Assembly (NCBI GenBank): GCA_020162035.1
Contig: JAIUNM010000007.1
Span: 81,577 to 145,576 of the forward strand
Direction of reading: 5' to 3'
DNA length: 64,000 nt
Source of the DNA: Bacteroidota bacterium
GTDB lineage: Bacteria > Bacteroidota > Bacteroidia > B-17B0 > Aurantibacillaceae
Both the position numbers and the translations under genes were made by a program. Every line of letters starts with the position of its first letter. Position 1 is the first letter of the stretch. This document shows positions 37,721 to 48,040 of this stretch, one piece after another. The notes beneath the pieces were generated by a model. It ran no database searches, was not told where the DNA came from, and worked only from the letters and a program-made list of their open reading frames with translations.

Positions 37721-38698
37721 TCATTTTAAATTGCTCCAATACCATTCCACAGCTTCTTTTAAACCTTTCTCTAAGTTGTGTGATGGTTGATATCCTAATA
37801 AAGTTTTAGCTTTTTCAATACTTGCTAAAGAGTGTGGAATATCGCCTTTGCGTTCTTCAGCATATTTAAACTTTACATTTTCAATTTTTGAATCGTGTTT
37901 AGATAAATATTTTTTAAGTAATTCTAATAATTTATTTATATCAGCCCTCTCTCCCACTGCTGTATTTAACACTTCGCCAATTGCTTTTGTGTTAGTTGTA
38001 CTTAATGCCAACTCGTTCATTTGTAAAACGTTATCTATATAAGTAAAATCGCGGCTGTGCGTGCCATCGCCATTTATAACCGGACTTTCATACTTCATTA
38101 ACTGCATCACAAACTTTGGTATTGCCGCAGCATAAGCACCGTTAGGGTCTTGCCGGCGGCCATAAACATTAAAGTAACGTAAGCCAATACATTCTAATCC
38201 GTAATTTAAACCAAATACATGTGCGTATAATTCGTTTACATATTTTGTAACAGCGTAAGGCGAAAGTGGTTTGCCAATTACTTCTTCAACTTTTGGTAAT
38301 GTTTCGCTATCGCCATAAGTACTGCTGCTGGAGGCATACACAAAACGTTTTACTTTTTCGTCGCGTGCTGCAATAAGCATATTTAAAAAGCCATCAATGT
38401 TTACACTGTTAGTTGTAATTGGGTCGTGAATGCTGCGTGGCACCGAACCTAATGCTGCTTGATGAAGAACATAATCAACACCTTTGCAGGCTTTTTTGCA
38501 GATTTCCAAATCACGAATATCGCCTTCAATGAGGGTAAAGTTTGAATTGCTAAGTAGATGTTGAATGTTTTCTTTTTTTCCTGTTGAGAAATTGTCAAGA
38601 CAAATGATGTTATTATTTTTCTCAATAAAATGGTCGCACAAATTTGAACCGATGAATCCGGCGCCACCGGTTATGAGTATTTTTTTATTGGTAATCAT
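37721..38698 (-). CDS. UDP-N-acetylglucosamine/UDP-glucose 4-epimerase (WbpP-like SDR)
   Basis: A 325-residue extended SDR epimerase. The start at 38698 (ITNKKILITGGAGFIGSNL) places the NAD-binding GGAGFIG motif at the normal distance; a longer frame adds 19 low-complexity residues and is unlikely. The catalytic Ser/Tyr/Lys are in ASSSSTYG and PYAVTKYVNELYA. SRDFTYIDN and GYQPSHNLEKGL support the WbpP/GalE branch. It supplies a 4-epimerised UDP-sugar. It is preceded by AAGGAG, which belongs to a repeat. Confidence 0.9.
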   Translation of the reverse strand: MITNKKILITGGAGFIGSNLCDHFIEKNNNIICLDNFSTGKKENIQHLLSNSNFTLIEGDIRDLEICKKACKGVDYVLHQAALGSVPRSIHDPITTNSVNIDGFLNMLIAARDEKVKRFVYASSSSTYGDSETLPKVEEVIGKPLSPYAVTKYVNELYAHVFGLNYGLECIGLRYFNVYGRRQDPNGAYAAAIPKFVMQLMKYESPVINGDGTHSRDFTYIDNVLQMNELALSTTNTKAIGEVLNTAVGERADINKLLELLKKYLSKHDSKIENVKFKYAEERKGDIPHSLASIEKAKTLLGYQPSHNLEKGLKEAVEWYWSNLK

Positions 38699-38704
38699 TT
38701 TGTA

Positions 38705-38751
38705 CTCCTTTTCTTTTTTCCTTAGTCGAAAAAAGTAACAAAAAAGACAAG
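38705..38751 (-). repeat. Interspersed intergenic repeat, copy 1
   Basis: On the minus strand it reads CTTGTCTTTTTTGTTACTTT and onward, containing an inverted repeat CTTTTTTC / GAAAAAAG (38713-38720, 38728-38735). It aligns with the segment starting at 61133 on the plus strand. The apparent AAGGAG ribosome site before the epimerase lies in its end. Confidence 0.5.
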
Positions 38752-39011
38752 GCAAAACAATGGTCTTATTTTTTCATAGCTCCGCCACTTCAGTCACATT
38801 ATTACATGTGCCAAAATTGGAAGATTTAAGAGCTAAATATATAGAAATCAAAGGTTTTAATAACGTTTTTTTTTCTTGTTTTTATATTATTTTTTTATAT
38901 GATAATAGCATATTTTTTAGCTTTATTTTGTGTAAAATTTCAAATAATTTAGTATTTTGTTTTGAAACACATAAAGTTTAATATTTAAAAACAAATTCAT
39001 AAATTTAAGCT
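38752..39011. other. Non-coding spacer between divergent genes
   Basis: About 260 bases with no supported gene. It is very AT-rich with long T tracts around 38869-38895. A 73-codon open frame at 38760-38981 has low-complexity Phe/Ile content and no family resemblance. The promoter of the dioxygenase gene must lie in the last 60 bases; I see only a weak TAAATTTA. Confidence 0.6.
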
Positions 39012-39533
39012 ATGATTACACGCCCTTTTAATTTTAAAAAATGGATAGACGAGAATCGTCATTTATTAAAACCACCGGTAAATAACAAAGTTGTTTATCA
39101 AGATACTGAATTTATTGTTATGGTTGTTGGTGGTCCTAATTCGCGAAAAGATTATCATTATAACGAAAGCGAAGAGTTTTTTTATCAATTAGAAGGCGAT
39201 ATAATTGTCCAAATTCAAGAAAACGGTAAAGCCGTTGAGGTTCCAATAAAAGAAGGTGACATTTTTTTACTTCCTCCTAAAGTGCCACATAACCCCAAAC
39301 GCTTTAAAAATACTGTAGGATTGGTAATGGAACGTAAACGTAAGAACGATGAAAAAGATGGTTTGTTATGGTTTTGCGAAGGTTGCAATAACAAATTGCA
39401 CGAAGCTTATTTTACATTAACAGATATTACTAAACAATTTCAAGTGGAGTTTAAACGTTTTTATGAAGATGAGCATTTGCGAACTTGTAAACAATGTGGT
39501 AAAATAATGGAACCACCGCCAGTTATTGCATAA
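39012..39533 (+). CDS. 3-hydroxyanthranilate 3,4-dioxygenase
   Basis: Opens the ring of 3-hydroxyanthranilate in the kynurenine route to quinolinate and NAD. The 173-residue bicupin-derived protein has the iron ligands in DYHYNESEEFFYQLEG (His and Glu, about residues 46-61) and LPPKVPHNPKRF (His about 95). The C-terminal rubredoxin-like site has two CxxC pairs (CEGCNN and CKQCGK). The other kynurenine-pathway genes are not in the window. Confidence 0.94.
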   Translation: MITRPFNFKKWIDENRHLLKPPVNNKVVYQDTEFIVMVVGGPNSRKDYHYNESEEFFYQLEGDIIVQIQENGKAVEVPIKEGDIFLLPPKVPHNPKRFKNTVGLVMERKRKNDEKDGLLWFCEGCNNKLHEAYFTLTDITKQFQVEFKRFYEDEHLRTCKQCGKIMEPPPVIA

Positions 39534-39551
39534 AAAAATTATTTTCTAATC

Positions 39552-40121
39552 TTATTTTTTAACTGCTAAATAAATTATTAAACCAGTTAATAAAGCAACA
39601 GCAATTAACGATGCTTTAAATTGATTACCTGTTCGTTTTTCAATATGGTGTTGGTAATTAAGTGTTTTGCTTATAAATAAAGTATCATTTAAATTATCTA
39701 TGTTTTTATTATAATCTACTTCGTTTAGTTTAATTGCAACTCCTTTAAATATGTGCGAGTCGTAATTTATTTTACTTTCCTTATTTAAGTATGTACCACT
39801 TTGCCTGGAAGAGAAATTATCATTTATATTAATTATTGCATTTGCCCCATTTCGCCAAGCTTCGTATTTTAAATGCTCTAATAACTCTTGATTATTTGAA
39901 TTTTCGGCTCCTTTTACTTCAACATAACCTAATTTAATGTATTGATAATTTATCTCTTCATTATCAAAATACAACAAAACAGGTTTCTTAAATAACTGGG
40001 TTGTATCAACTTTTATTAGAGTATAAGATTTTTGAATATTATCACCAAAAGTAACAAAACAAGAAGAGAGAAATACGAATTGAAACGCAAATATTAAAAA
40101 ATAAAATAAATGTTTTAGCAT
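39552..40121 (-). CDS. Putative lipoprotein with C-terminal membrane helix
   Basis: A 189-residue protein of unknown family. The signal peptide ends in a lipobox (VFLSSC, cysteine about residue 21). The middle contains GYVEVKGAENSNNQELLEHLKYEAWRNGANAIINI, a pattern like small YbjQ/DUF-type domains. A hydrophobic C-terminal helix (LIAVALLTGLIIYLAVKK) is present. It lies 8 nt behind the histidine kinase gene and may take part in the same envelope response. Confidence 0.72.
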   Translation of the reverse strand: MLKHLFYFLIFAFQFVFLSSCFVTFGDNIQKSYTLIKVDTTQLFKKPVLLYFDNEEINYQYIKLGYVEVKGAENSNNQELLEHLKYEAWRNGANAIININDNFSSRQSGTYLNKESKINYDSHIFKGVAIKLNEVDYNKNIDNLNDTLFISKTLNYQHHIEKRTGNQFKASLIAVALLTGLIIYLAVKK

Positions 40122-40129
40122 TATAAAAT

Positions 40130-41632
40130 TTAATTTCTTTTTAATTCAATTCTAAATGTAGTACCAATATTTTGTGAACTTTCTAAAACATATATTTTTC
40201 CTTGGTGATACGTTTCAATAATTCGTTTACATAAGCTTAAACCTAAACCCCAACCCCTTTGCTTAGTGGTAAAACCAGGTTCAAATACTGTTTTAAATTT
40301 ATATTTTGGTATGCCTTTTCCGGTATCAGTTATATCAATATACAATGCTTCGGGTATATCAATTAATTTTATAGTTAATTTACCTTTACCATCCATGGCA
40401 TCAACAGCATTTTTACATAAATTTTCTATAACCCAGTCAAATAAAGGTACACTTAAATGTGCAAATAAATTTTCTTGTGGCAATTGTAATTCGTATTGTG
40501 TGTTTCTTGATGTACGGTGTTTTAAATAATTAATACTTGTACTTAACACTTCGTTTACATTTTCTAATTGAAGCGTTGGTTGAGATCCTATTTTACTAAA
40601 TCGTTCGGTTATTGTAATTAATCGTTGTATATCTTGGTGCATTTCGTTTGTAATACTTTCATCTACTCCAGTACTTTTTAAATGTTCGTTCCACGCCAAT
40701 AAGGAAGATAATGGTGTGCCTAATTGATGTGCTGTTTCTTTACTCATGCCTACCCAAACTTGGTCTTGCTCGGCTTTGCGAGCTGTACTAAATAAAATAT
40801 AGGCTATTACTAAAAATAACCCTATTGCCCCAAATTGAAAATACGGATACCATTTTAATTGCGTTAGTAAATTGCTTTGTGCATAAAAAATATAATTTAT
40901 TTGATTGTTGCCTAAATCTACAGTTATAGGCTGATTTTGAGCTGCCAATGCTTGTAATTTAAGTTTAAGTTTATCTTGTGTGTTAACTTCTGAACTATCA
41001 ATTTTTCCAATGTCAATAATTTTATTTTGTTCGTAATTTGTAAAAATAACTGGCACACCAGCTGAATTAATAGCTACTTCAGATATAAATGAATTTATTA
41101 AACTATCAAACACCATTTTAATTGTAGTAAACACTTTACTATCTTTATGATACAAACGTTGTTTCATACCTTTATAAACCTCAACTTCAACTGGGGCATA
41201 TAATTTTTTCATTAAACTAAGTTGTTCATTTAAATAAACAGGGTCTTTTTCTTTTAACGAGTCTAAATTTCTTGAAATTAAAATTTCATCTTTATCGTTT
41301 GTTAAAATAACGGGTACCGTAGTGTTTTCTTGCAATACTTTTAAAACAAAGTTGATGTTTTGCACATCGTTATTAAGTTCTCGGGTTGCTTCTGCATATA
41401 ACTCTGCTTTTTTACGCTCTTCTATTTTAATTTTTTCAAATAAATCGTTTGTAAATTTTACAAGCTTAGCTTTTTTTTGAACGGCTTCGGCCCAAAGTTT
41501 TGCTTTTTGCCTTTCTTCACTCCCTATACTTTTAACTAAATTGTTTGTGTACCAAAGCGAAACCCCTACAATTAAAAATGCAATTATTGTAAGAACAATT
41601 TTCCAGCGTTGCTTTTTGGCGTAAATATTCAT
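40130..41632 (-). CDS. Sensor histidine kinase
   Basis: A 500-residue membrane kinase. Helix 1 is about residues 12-30, then a periplasmic or extracytoplasmic sensor of about 230 residues, helix 2 about 265-283, then the H-box with SKETAHQLGTPLSSLLAW (phospho-accepting His), an N-box ENLCKNAVDAM, G1 DTGKGIP and G2 GWGLGLSLCKRI. No response regulator is adjacent. It is 12 nt behind the asmA-like gene, which hints at an envelope-stress signal (inference). Confidence 0.9.
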   Translation of the reverse strand: MNIYAKKQRWKIVLTIIAFLIVGVSLWYTNNLVKSIGSEERQKAKLWAEAVQKKAKLVKFTNDLFEKIKIEERKKAELYAEATRELNNDVQNINFVLKVLQENTTVPVILTNDKDEILISRNLDSLKEKDPVYLNEQLSLMKKLYAPVEVEVYKGMKQRLYHKDSKVFTTIKMVFDSLINSFISEVAINSAGVPVIFTNYEQNKIIDIGKIDSSEVNTQDKLKLKLQALAAQNQPITVDLGNNQINYIFYAQSNLLTQLKWYPYFQFGAIGLFLVIAYILFSTARKAEQDQVWVGMSKETAHQLGTPLSSLLAWNEHLKSTGVDESITNEMHQDIQRLITITERFSKIGSQPTLQLENVNEVLSTSINYLKHRTSRNTQYELQLPQENLFAHLSVPLFDWVIENLCKNAVDAMDGKGKLTIKLIDIPEALYIDITDTGKGIPKYKFKTVFEPGFTTKQRGWGLGLSLCKRIIETYHQGKIYVLESSQNIGTTFRIELKRN

Positions 41633-41644
41633 TTATTAAATATA

Positions 41645-44224
41645 CTAAAAATCATCGTCTTCGTTTTCTTTACTCTGTTGCTCTTTTTGTTTACTATTTT
41701 TTGTTTTTTCTAATTCAAACGTTTGTTTTGATTTTTTATTATCTGGTTTTATCGAATCTTTTTTAAATAATTTAAACTCTTCTTTAAAAATATTTTTTAA
41801 AGTTTGTTTTTCATCTTTTAAATCTTGTTTTATTTTTTCTTTTAACCCTTGTTTATCGTACTTAATTATAGGATTATCAACAGTTCCAGTCATAACTATA
41901 AAAGCACTTCTTTTATTATCTTTATCGTTTTCTACCGGACCAAACTCGTTATCTTGTTTTCGTTTTTTAGCTAACAATTCACTTATTTTTAATTGAATTC
42001 TATAATCAATTTCATTATTAAAAGTATGTTTGCCACTTGCTAAAATATTTAAAACATTGTTGTTTATTTGTGTTTTTGGGAATTGAATAATTTGATCCTT
42101 TATATCAACTGTTGTTTCTAAAGATGAAAATTTAATTCGCTTTAACTCTGCAATATCAACATATTTTGATAAGCTTTCTAATGGTTTAAAATCAATTAAC
42201 TCGCCTCTTTCTATAAATAAATCGGTATGTGCAGTAATTGATTTTTCATTTACATTTAAATTATTATCCCAATCTGCTTTAAAACTTACTGTTGCTGTTG
42301 CATAACCTTTTATGTTTTTATCAATTAAAGTTTCTTGTCCGAAATTATCAAATTGAGTAAACAAAGTTTGAATGTTAACTGATTTAAATAAACCAACAGT
42401 GGTTACTTGTAAATTATTTTTAGAATTATCAATAAATAAATCTCCACTAACATCACCTTGGAATGCTTCCATTTTAAAATCACTTAAAATTGCTTTTTGG
42501 TGTTTAATTTCGAGCTCGCCATAAATTTTTTTTGCTTCAAATTTTTGATAATAAAACTGATTGATGTTTGCCAGTAATTTAAAATTTAAGTTATTTGGAA
42601 TTATACTTTTATTTACATCGTTTTTACTAGCGCTAGAGCTTTGTTTATCAAAAAAATCATCGAGATAAAGTTGGTTTGAGTTTAACTCTCCAATAATATT
42701 TAAATCTATATTTTTTTCAAATAAATATTTAAAAAAATTAGGTAGCTCGCCATTAATAGTTAAGTCTGACTTTCCTTTAGTTAATTTTAAATTTTGTACA
42801 AAAATGTTTCTTTCTTTTGCCATTAAATCGCACGAAACAATTTGTGTTTGATTTTGATTGTTTTTAAATTTAATTAATGCATCTTTTAAACTGCAATTTA
42901 AATTTAACACTATATCATTATTTGTAATGTTTGTTTTTATTTGATTAAGATTTCCTTTTAAAAAACCATTTATTTTTAATAATCCAGCAATATCTGTAAT
43001 AGTATCAATTGGCCAAAATTTAATGGCATTTTTTAAATTAACATTAGCTTTAAATTGCGTTTCTATTGTAGGGTTTGAAAAATTATTTATTAAAAGATTT
43101 CCTGAAATACTATCGTTTACCAAAAGTGCATTTAAATTGTTTAGCTTTAAACTACTGCTTGAGTTTGAGTAAATTATATTTCCTATTAAATTTAATTTAC
43201 TTAAATTAATTTGGTTAGGTTTATAAGTTACAATTGCATTGTTAATTCCAAAATCGCAATTAAAGGAGTATTTTTTGGAATTACTATAATCTATTTTTCC
43301 GTTTACATAAAACTTGCCAGAACTTTCGTAATCATTAATACTTTTCTTATGATTTTCAGGTAAAAGTGATAAAACAGATTCAATATCTAAATTTTGTGCT
43401 TCGAAATTTAAATTTGTTTGATATATTGAGTCGTTATAATTAAATGAACCATTTACTGCCATTAAAACTTTATTCATAGCTACACTAGCTTTGCTAATTT
43501 GGTATAAATTTTTATTTACATTAAATTTTATTTCGCCTTTACATGTTTTATTTTTAATGTAATTTTTTTTATTTGAAATTAAATTTAAAATTTTTAAATC
43601 AAATTCAGATTCTAATACATAATTTTCATTTTCAAATTCTCCTTTAAAATTTATTTGATTTAAGTTAAATGATGATTTTAAATTATTAAGTTGATTACTA
43701 AACTTAAATTTAGAATTTTTAATTAAAATATTATTTAATGCAAATTTAACATCACTAGTGTTACTTTTTAAAGTATCTGTTTTCCAAATTTCATAATTGT
43801 TCTTTCCGTTTTTAAACAATTTTAAATTACAAGTCGAATTTTCAAGTAATATTTTATTAATAGTATAATTTTTATTCCAAATGTCTTTTGCGTTAAAAAA
43901 CAAATTAATTTTTTCGGAATGTAACAATGTGTCAGGTTTATTTTTAGAATTAACTTCGTAAACCAATACATCGCTAAACTGTAAGCTGCAATACGGAAAA
44001 GTGCTGATAAATGTTATATCAATATTTTCGGGTTTTACTTTTACTTCAGTTTTTAAATGCGTGTTTATCTCTTTTATAATTGCATTTTTTATATCATCTT
44101 GATATAAATAAATTAATAATAATAAGGTTGATAGTATTAAAAATGTAGAAATAATAAACCATGAGAAAAATTTAAAAATTTTTTTTGTAATTGATTTTTT
44201 TATTTTTTCAGGTTCGGTATTCAC
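41645..44224 (-). CDS. AsmA family protein
   Basis: An 859-residue protein with one N-terminal membrane helix (FIISTFLILSTLLLLIYLYQ) and a long periplasmic part rich in beta strands, with repeated Asn/Lys-rich segments. The DUF-type AsmA_2 C-terminal region is suggested by LESLSKYVDIAELKRIKFSSLETTVDIKD and LNILASGKHTFNNEIDYRIQLKIS. The last 70 residues are a highly charged Lys/Glu tail. The family is linked to phospholipid transport and outer-membrane assembly. First gene of a three-gene minus-strand run. Confidence 0.87.
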   Translation of the reverse strand: MNTEPEKIKKSITKKIFKFFSWFIISTFLILSTLLLLIYLYQDDIKNAIIKEINTHLKTEVKVKPENIDITFISTFPYCSLQFSDVLVYEVNSKNKPDTLLHSEKINLFFNAKDIWNKNYTINKILLENSTCNLKLFKNGKNNYEIWKTDTLKSNTSDVKFALNNILIKNSKFKFSNQLNNLKSSFNLNQINFKGEFENENYVLESEFDLKILNLISNKKNYIKNKTCKGEIKFNVNKNLYQISKASVAMNKVLMAVNGSFNYNDSIYQTNLNFEAQNLDIESVLSLLPENHKKSINDYESSGKFYVNGKIDYSNSKKYSFNCDFGINNAIVTYKPNQINLSKLNLIGNIIYSNSSSSLKLNNLNALLVNDSISGNLLINNFSNPTIETQFKANVNLKNAIKFWPIDTITDIAGLLKINGFLKGNLNQIKTNITNNDIVLNLNCSLKDALIKFKNNQNQTQIVSCDLMAKERNIFVQNLKLTKGKSDLTINGELPNFFKYLFEKNIDLNIIGELNSNQLYLDDFFDKQSSSASKNDVNKSIIPNNLNFKLLANINQFYYQKFEAKKIYGELEIKHQKAILSDFKMEAFQGDVSGDLFIDNSKNNLQVTTVGLFKSVNIQTLFTQFDNFGQETLIDKNIKGYATATVSFKADWDNNLNVNEKSITAHTDLFIERGELIDFKPLESLSKYVDIAELKRIKFSSLETTVDIKDQIIQFPKTQINNNVLNILASGKHTFNNEIDYRIQLKISELLAKKRKQDNEFGPVENDKDNKRSAFIVMTGTVDNPIIKYDKQGLKEKIKQDLKDEKQTLKNIFKEEFKLFKKDSIKPDNKKSKQTFELEKTKNSKQKEQQSKENEDDDF

Positions 44225-44386
44225 TAAGCTAATATGATGAATATATAAACACTAAAAACTTAAAACGAAACGTTATTTTAACAATGTTTTTTTAATTATA
44301 ACATTTAGCAGTTTATATTTTAACATATTTTCGTTTAAAATTATTTTATTTTTTTGTACTTTTATAGTTAATCAATTTTATAAATT

Positions 44387-45186
<800 letters not shown>

Positions 45187-45189
45187 TTT

Positions 45190-46536
45190 TTAATTATAAA
45201 TTTTGTAAAACAATTCGCTTGCATTTTTATAATGCGTTTTAGAAAATGTTCGTTCATGAAAAACTGTAATAAACAAACCACCAACACTTTTAACTTTTTC
45301 TTTTAAGTGCTTTAATTGAATTAATGCTTCTTCTTGTTTAGTTGTTTCGTAAATTATGTAAGCGCCATCCATAGCACAAAATGGTACTGCTAAAAGACTT
45401 AATGGCAAATTAGTTTTAAAATCAAAATAGTAAAAAGGAAAACTAGTGCCTGCCCTAAAACCAGCTTTACTTGCAAAGCCCATAGTAAAATCTGCTTTAA
45501 TACCTTTGCTATGTAATAAGTTGGGAGTTGATTTAATATCAAATTTTAAATAATGTTGCCTGCTTATTTCAACTTCTTTTCCAGTTAAAGTTTTATATAA
45601 GTTTACTTCATTGTTTAAAAATTCATTATTAGTTGAACTATAATATGATGGGTGCAAGCCTGTTAACGCTAATTCTGAAATTTTTTTTATATTTTCTTTA
45701 AAAGCTTTGTTTAATGGACTTAAAGTTCTATCAAATTTATTGCCTGTATGTAACAGGTAAAAAAACAACACATCAATTTTAGAATTACTTAAATGTTTAA
45801 TTAATTCATCGTAAACATCAAATGGATCTTTTGTAATATTTAAACAAACACTTATTCTTTGTATAATTAAATTAATTTTTAATTGAAATAAATCTTTAAC
45901 CGCTCCACCAATATTTCTTACAAAACCTTTATGCTTAAATGCATATAAATTATCAATATCAATAGTACATATTTGTTTAAATGAGTTAGTGTTTAAATTA
46001 CATTTGAAAATTTTTTCTATTAATTCTTTTAAGTGTATTATCCACTCATCTACTATTGGTTGTAAATGGTAATTGTTTTTATAAAACAAACTACTTTCAA
46101 TTTCAAAACGATTATGACTATCAAATTTAGTGTTAATCCACTCTTCGTACCTACTTATACATGCAAAAACGGCACTAAATAAATCAAAATTAAAATCAAA
46201 ATTTTTGATTTCATTTTTAAATAAAATAAATTCATTTGCATTATCAATTTCAATTTTTAATTTATTGTTAATAGGACAAACATTCTCTAAAAAATTATGA
46301 ACTGGAATATTAATAGATTTATTATTGTAATTTAAACTATAATTAATTTTTGGTCCAGAATAATTTTCGAATTCGTTAATTGAAGTGCAAATTAAATAAT
46401 TACATTTTAAAACATGGTTAAAAATAAATTGACAAGTGTAGTTTAACCTAATTGAACTTTGGTTTGAATAAACATAAATTGTGGCTTTATTAATTAATTC
46501 TAAATTTAAAAGGCTATTTATATTTAACTCTTTCAA
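45190..46536 (-). CDS. Polysaccharide deacetylase-like protein with DUF7033-type N terminus
   Basis: A 448-residue cytoplasmic protein. The N-terminal half resembles DUF7033 (FSAVFACISRYEEWINTKFDSHNRFE). The C-terminal half is a divergent NodB-like domain: CTIDIDNLYAF, LHTGNKFDR, GLHPSYYSST, SRQHYLKFDIKSTPNLL and a late VFHERTFS. The substrate is probably a surface sugar; the family is common in Bacteroidota. It converges with DUF5522 (3 nt apart) and follows the DUF4270 gene by 6 nt. Confidence 0.82.
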   Translation of the reverse strand: MKELNINSLLNLELINKATIYVYSNQSSIRLNYTCQFIFNHVLKCNYLICTSINEFENYSGPKINYSLNYNNKSINIPVHNFLENVCPINNKLKIEIDNANEFILFKNEIKNFDFNFDLFSAVFACISRYEEWINTKFDSHNRFEIESSLFYKNNYHLQPIVDEWIIHLKELIEKIFKCNLNTNSFKQICTIDIDNLYAFKHKGFVRNIGGAVKDLFQLKINLIIQRISVCLNITKDPFDVYDELIKHLSNSKIDVLFFYLLHTGNKFDRTLSPLNKAFKENIKKISELALTGLHPSYYSSTNNEFLNNEVNLYKTLTGKEVEISRQHYLKFDIKSTPNLLHSKGIKADFTMGFASKAGFRAGTSFPFYYFDFKTNLPLSLLAVPFCAMDGAYIIYETTKQEEALIQLKHLKEKVKSVGGLFITVFHERTFSKTHYKNASELFYKIYN

Positions 46537-46542
46537 CTATAG

Positions 46543-47928
46543 TTAATTGTTTCTAAATTTTATGTAACTGATAGAAATTTTAGGTTGAAGTGTAGGGTGA
46601 GATATTCCTGCAAAAACTGCGCGTTCAATAAAATTATCTCTAGTGTTTAAAATTAAAGGGTTAGGATCGGTAACAACAAGCATAAATCCATAATTTTTTT
46701 TAGTACCATTTACTATTTGTTGCACATGCCTCATTATATTAAAAATATAACTATTTGTTGCTGCATCAAAATACCCGCCATATCTGTTTAAATCGCCATT
46801 AGTTGTTTGATCAACCAAATAAGTTGTTTTACCTGTTGAATCTAAAGCAAGCAATGAAAGTCCAGAAGGAACAGCATATTGCTTTGTGCCGCCACTTGTA
46901 GCAAAACTAGGATCAATTTTAAATGCAATTTCTGCGCGATTTATAGAAACTTTATGCGAATCTGCTAAATTTTTAAGCGATGGTATTTTTACTTTTATTT
47001 TAGTTGATGCAAATCCTTTTATAAATAAATTTGTTTTAGGAGCAACTACTGTATCTTTATTAAACAATTGTTTTATTAATAAAGAATTACCTCCACTTAC
47101 TGCGCTGTAAGATGAAACATTAAATCGAGCTGCAGTTGTTCCGTAATACACAAATTTATATGAATTAATTAACGTATTAGTTGGTGAGGCAGGGCCATTA
47201 ACGTAACGTAAATAAAAACCGCTTGTTGTATCTTCTAAATCAAATTTATAAATTATCCCTTCTAAATTAACAGGATTAATGTTAGAGCCCGATGCAGTAA
47301 TGTAAAATCCTTTAATTGTAGTTTGAAAATTATCGTTACTTTGAACTAATGTGGTATTAGTTAAAATGGCACTTGCGTAAGTTGAATCTATCGGTATTCG
47401 TAATACTTTACTATTATTTAAAAAGGATAATTTGCCTGTATATTTACCTATTAATTTACTTTTATTTACTAACGAATCGCCTTTGTTTGAATAATATACG
47501 GTTGCATTATCTAATCTTGTGTTAGTTTCAAAAACAGAATATGTCATTTTAGTAGTTGTATCTCCTGTAAACTGAATGTTATCTGCTTTTAAAATTATTT
47601 CGCTCGAAATTAATGTAGGATTGCTGCCAATTATTGTATTGGTAACATTATCTTTTATGTTTGGATTTAAATATAAATTTATGTCTGTTCTGCCAAATGT
47701 AGGGTCTTGGTTTGCGCCCAAAAATTTATAGCGTGTGTTGTATGAAGCTATATTTTCAGACTCTATAGTAAATGCATCTATTTTAAAAGTATCTGCAAAC
47801 TCTGGTGTTAATCCATCTTCTATGGGTGTAACACTTGTATCTAAAACCCTATTGTCTTTTTTACAATTGGTAAAAAGTAAAATTAAAGCAATTAAGGGTA
47901 ATATTATTTTTTGGGATTTTTTTTTCAT
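46543..47928 (-). CDS. DUF4270 lipoprotein
   Basis: A 461-residue outer-membrane lipoprotein: signal peptide IILPLIALILLFTNC with the lipobox cysteine at about residue 22. The mature part is beta-rich (YKFLGANQDPTFGRTDINLYL; KVKIPSLKNLADSHKVSINRAEIAFKI) and matches the DUF4270 family often found beside glycogen synthase and panC in Bacteroidota. The function is unknown. It lies 112 nt behind glgA, across a terminator. Confidence 0.87.
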   Translation of the reverse strand: MKKKSQKIILPLIALILLFTNCKKDNRVLDTSVTPIEDGLTPEFADTFKIDAFTIESENIASYNTRYKFLGANQDPTFGRTDINLYLNPNIKDNVTNTIIGSNPTLISSEIILKADNIQFTGDTTTKMTYSVFETNTRLDNATVYYSNKGDSLVNKSKLIGKYTGKLSFLNNSKVLRIPIDSTYASAILTNTTLVQSNDNFQTTIKGFYITASGSNINPVNLEGIIYKFDLEDTTSGFYLRYVNGPASPTNTLINSYKFVYYGTTAARFNVSSYSAVSGGNSLLIKQLFNKDTVVAPKTNLFIKGFASTKIKVKIPSLKNLADSHKVSINRAEIAFKIDPSFATSGGTKQYAVPSGLSLLALDSTGKTTYLVDQTTNGDLNRYGGYFDAATNSYIFNIMRHVQQIVNGTKKNYGFMLVVTDPNPLILNTRDNFIERAVFAGISHPTLQPKISISYIKFRNN

Positions 47929-47984
47929 TTACAAGTGGTAAAAATACAGATTTTAAAGTGTATGTTTTGTATAAAAAATGATAA

Positions 47985-48023
47985 AAACAAAAAAGCATTG
48001 TCTTTTTATTTGACAATGCTTTT
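47985..48023 (-). terminator. Terminator after the glgA-like gene
   Basis: Inverted repeat aaaagcattgtc / gacaatgctttt with a 9-nt loop, followed on the minus strand by a T run, 18 nt after the stop. Confidence 0.85.
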
Positions 48024-48040
48024 AGTAAAATTAAATTTAA

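Noticed and set aside
38705..38710. AAGGAG as a true Shine-Dalgarno site for the epimerase
   Set aside because: Other genes here lack such sites and the motif falls within a repeat that also occurs far from any start; it may help translation but is not good evidence by itself.
38760..38981. Plus-strand open frame of 73 codons before the dioxygenase gene
   Set aside because: It is low-complexity Phe/Ile/Leu translation of an AT-rich spacer, has no family resemblance and no promoter, and sits next to a repeat.
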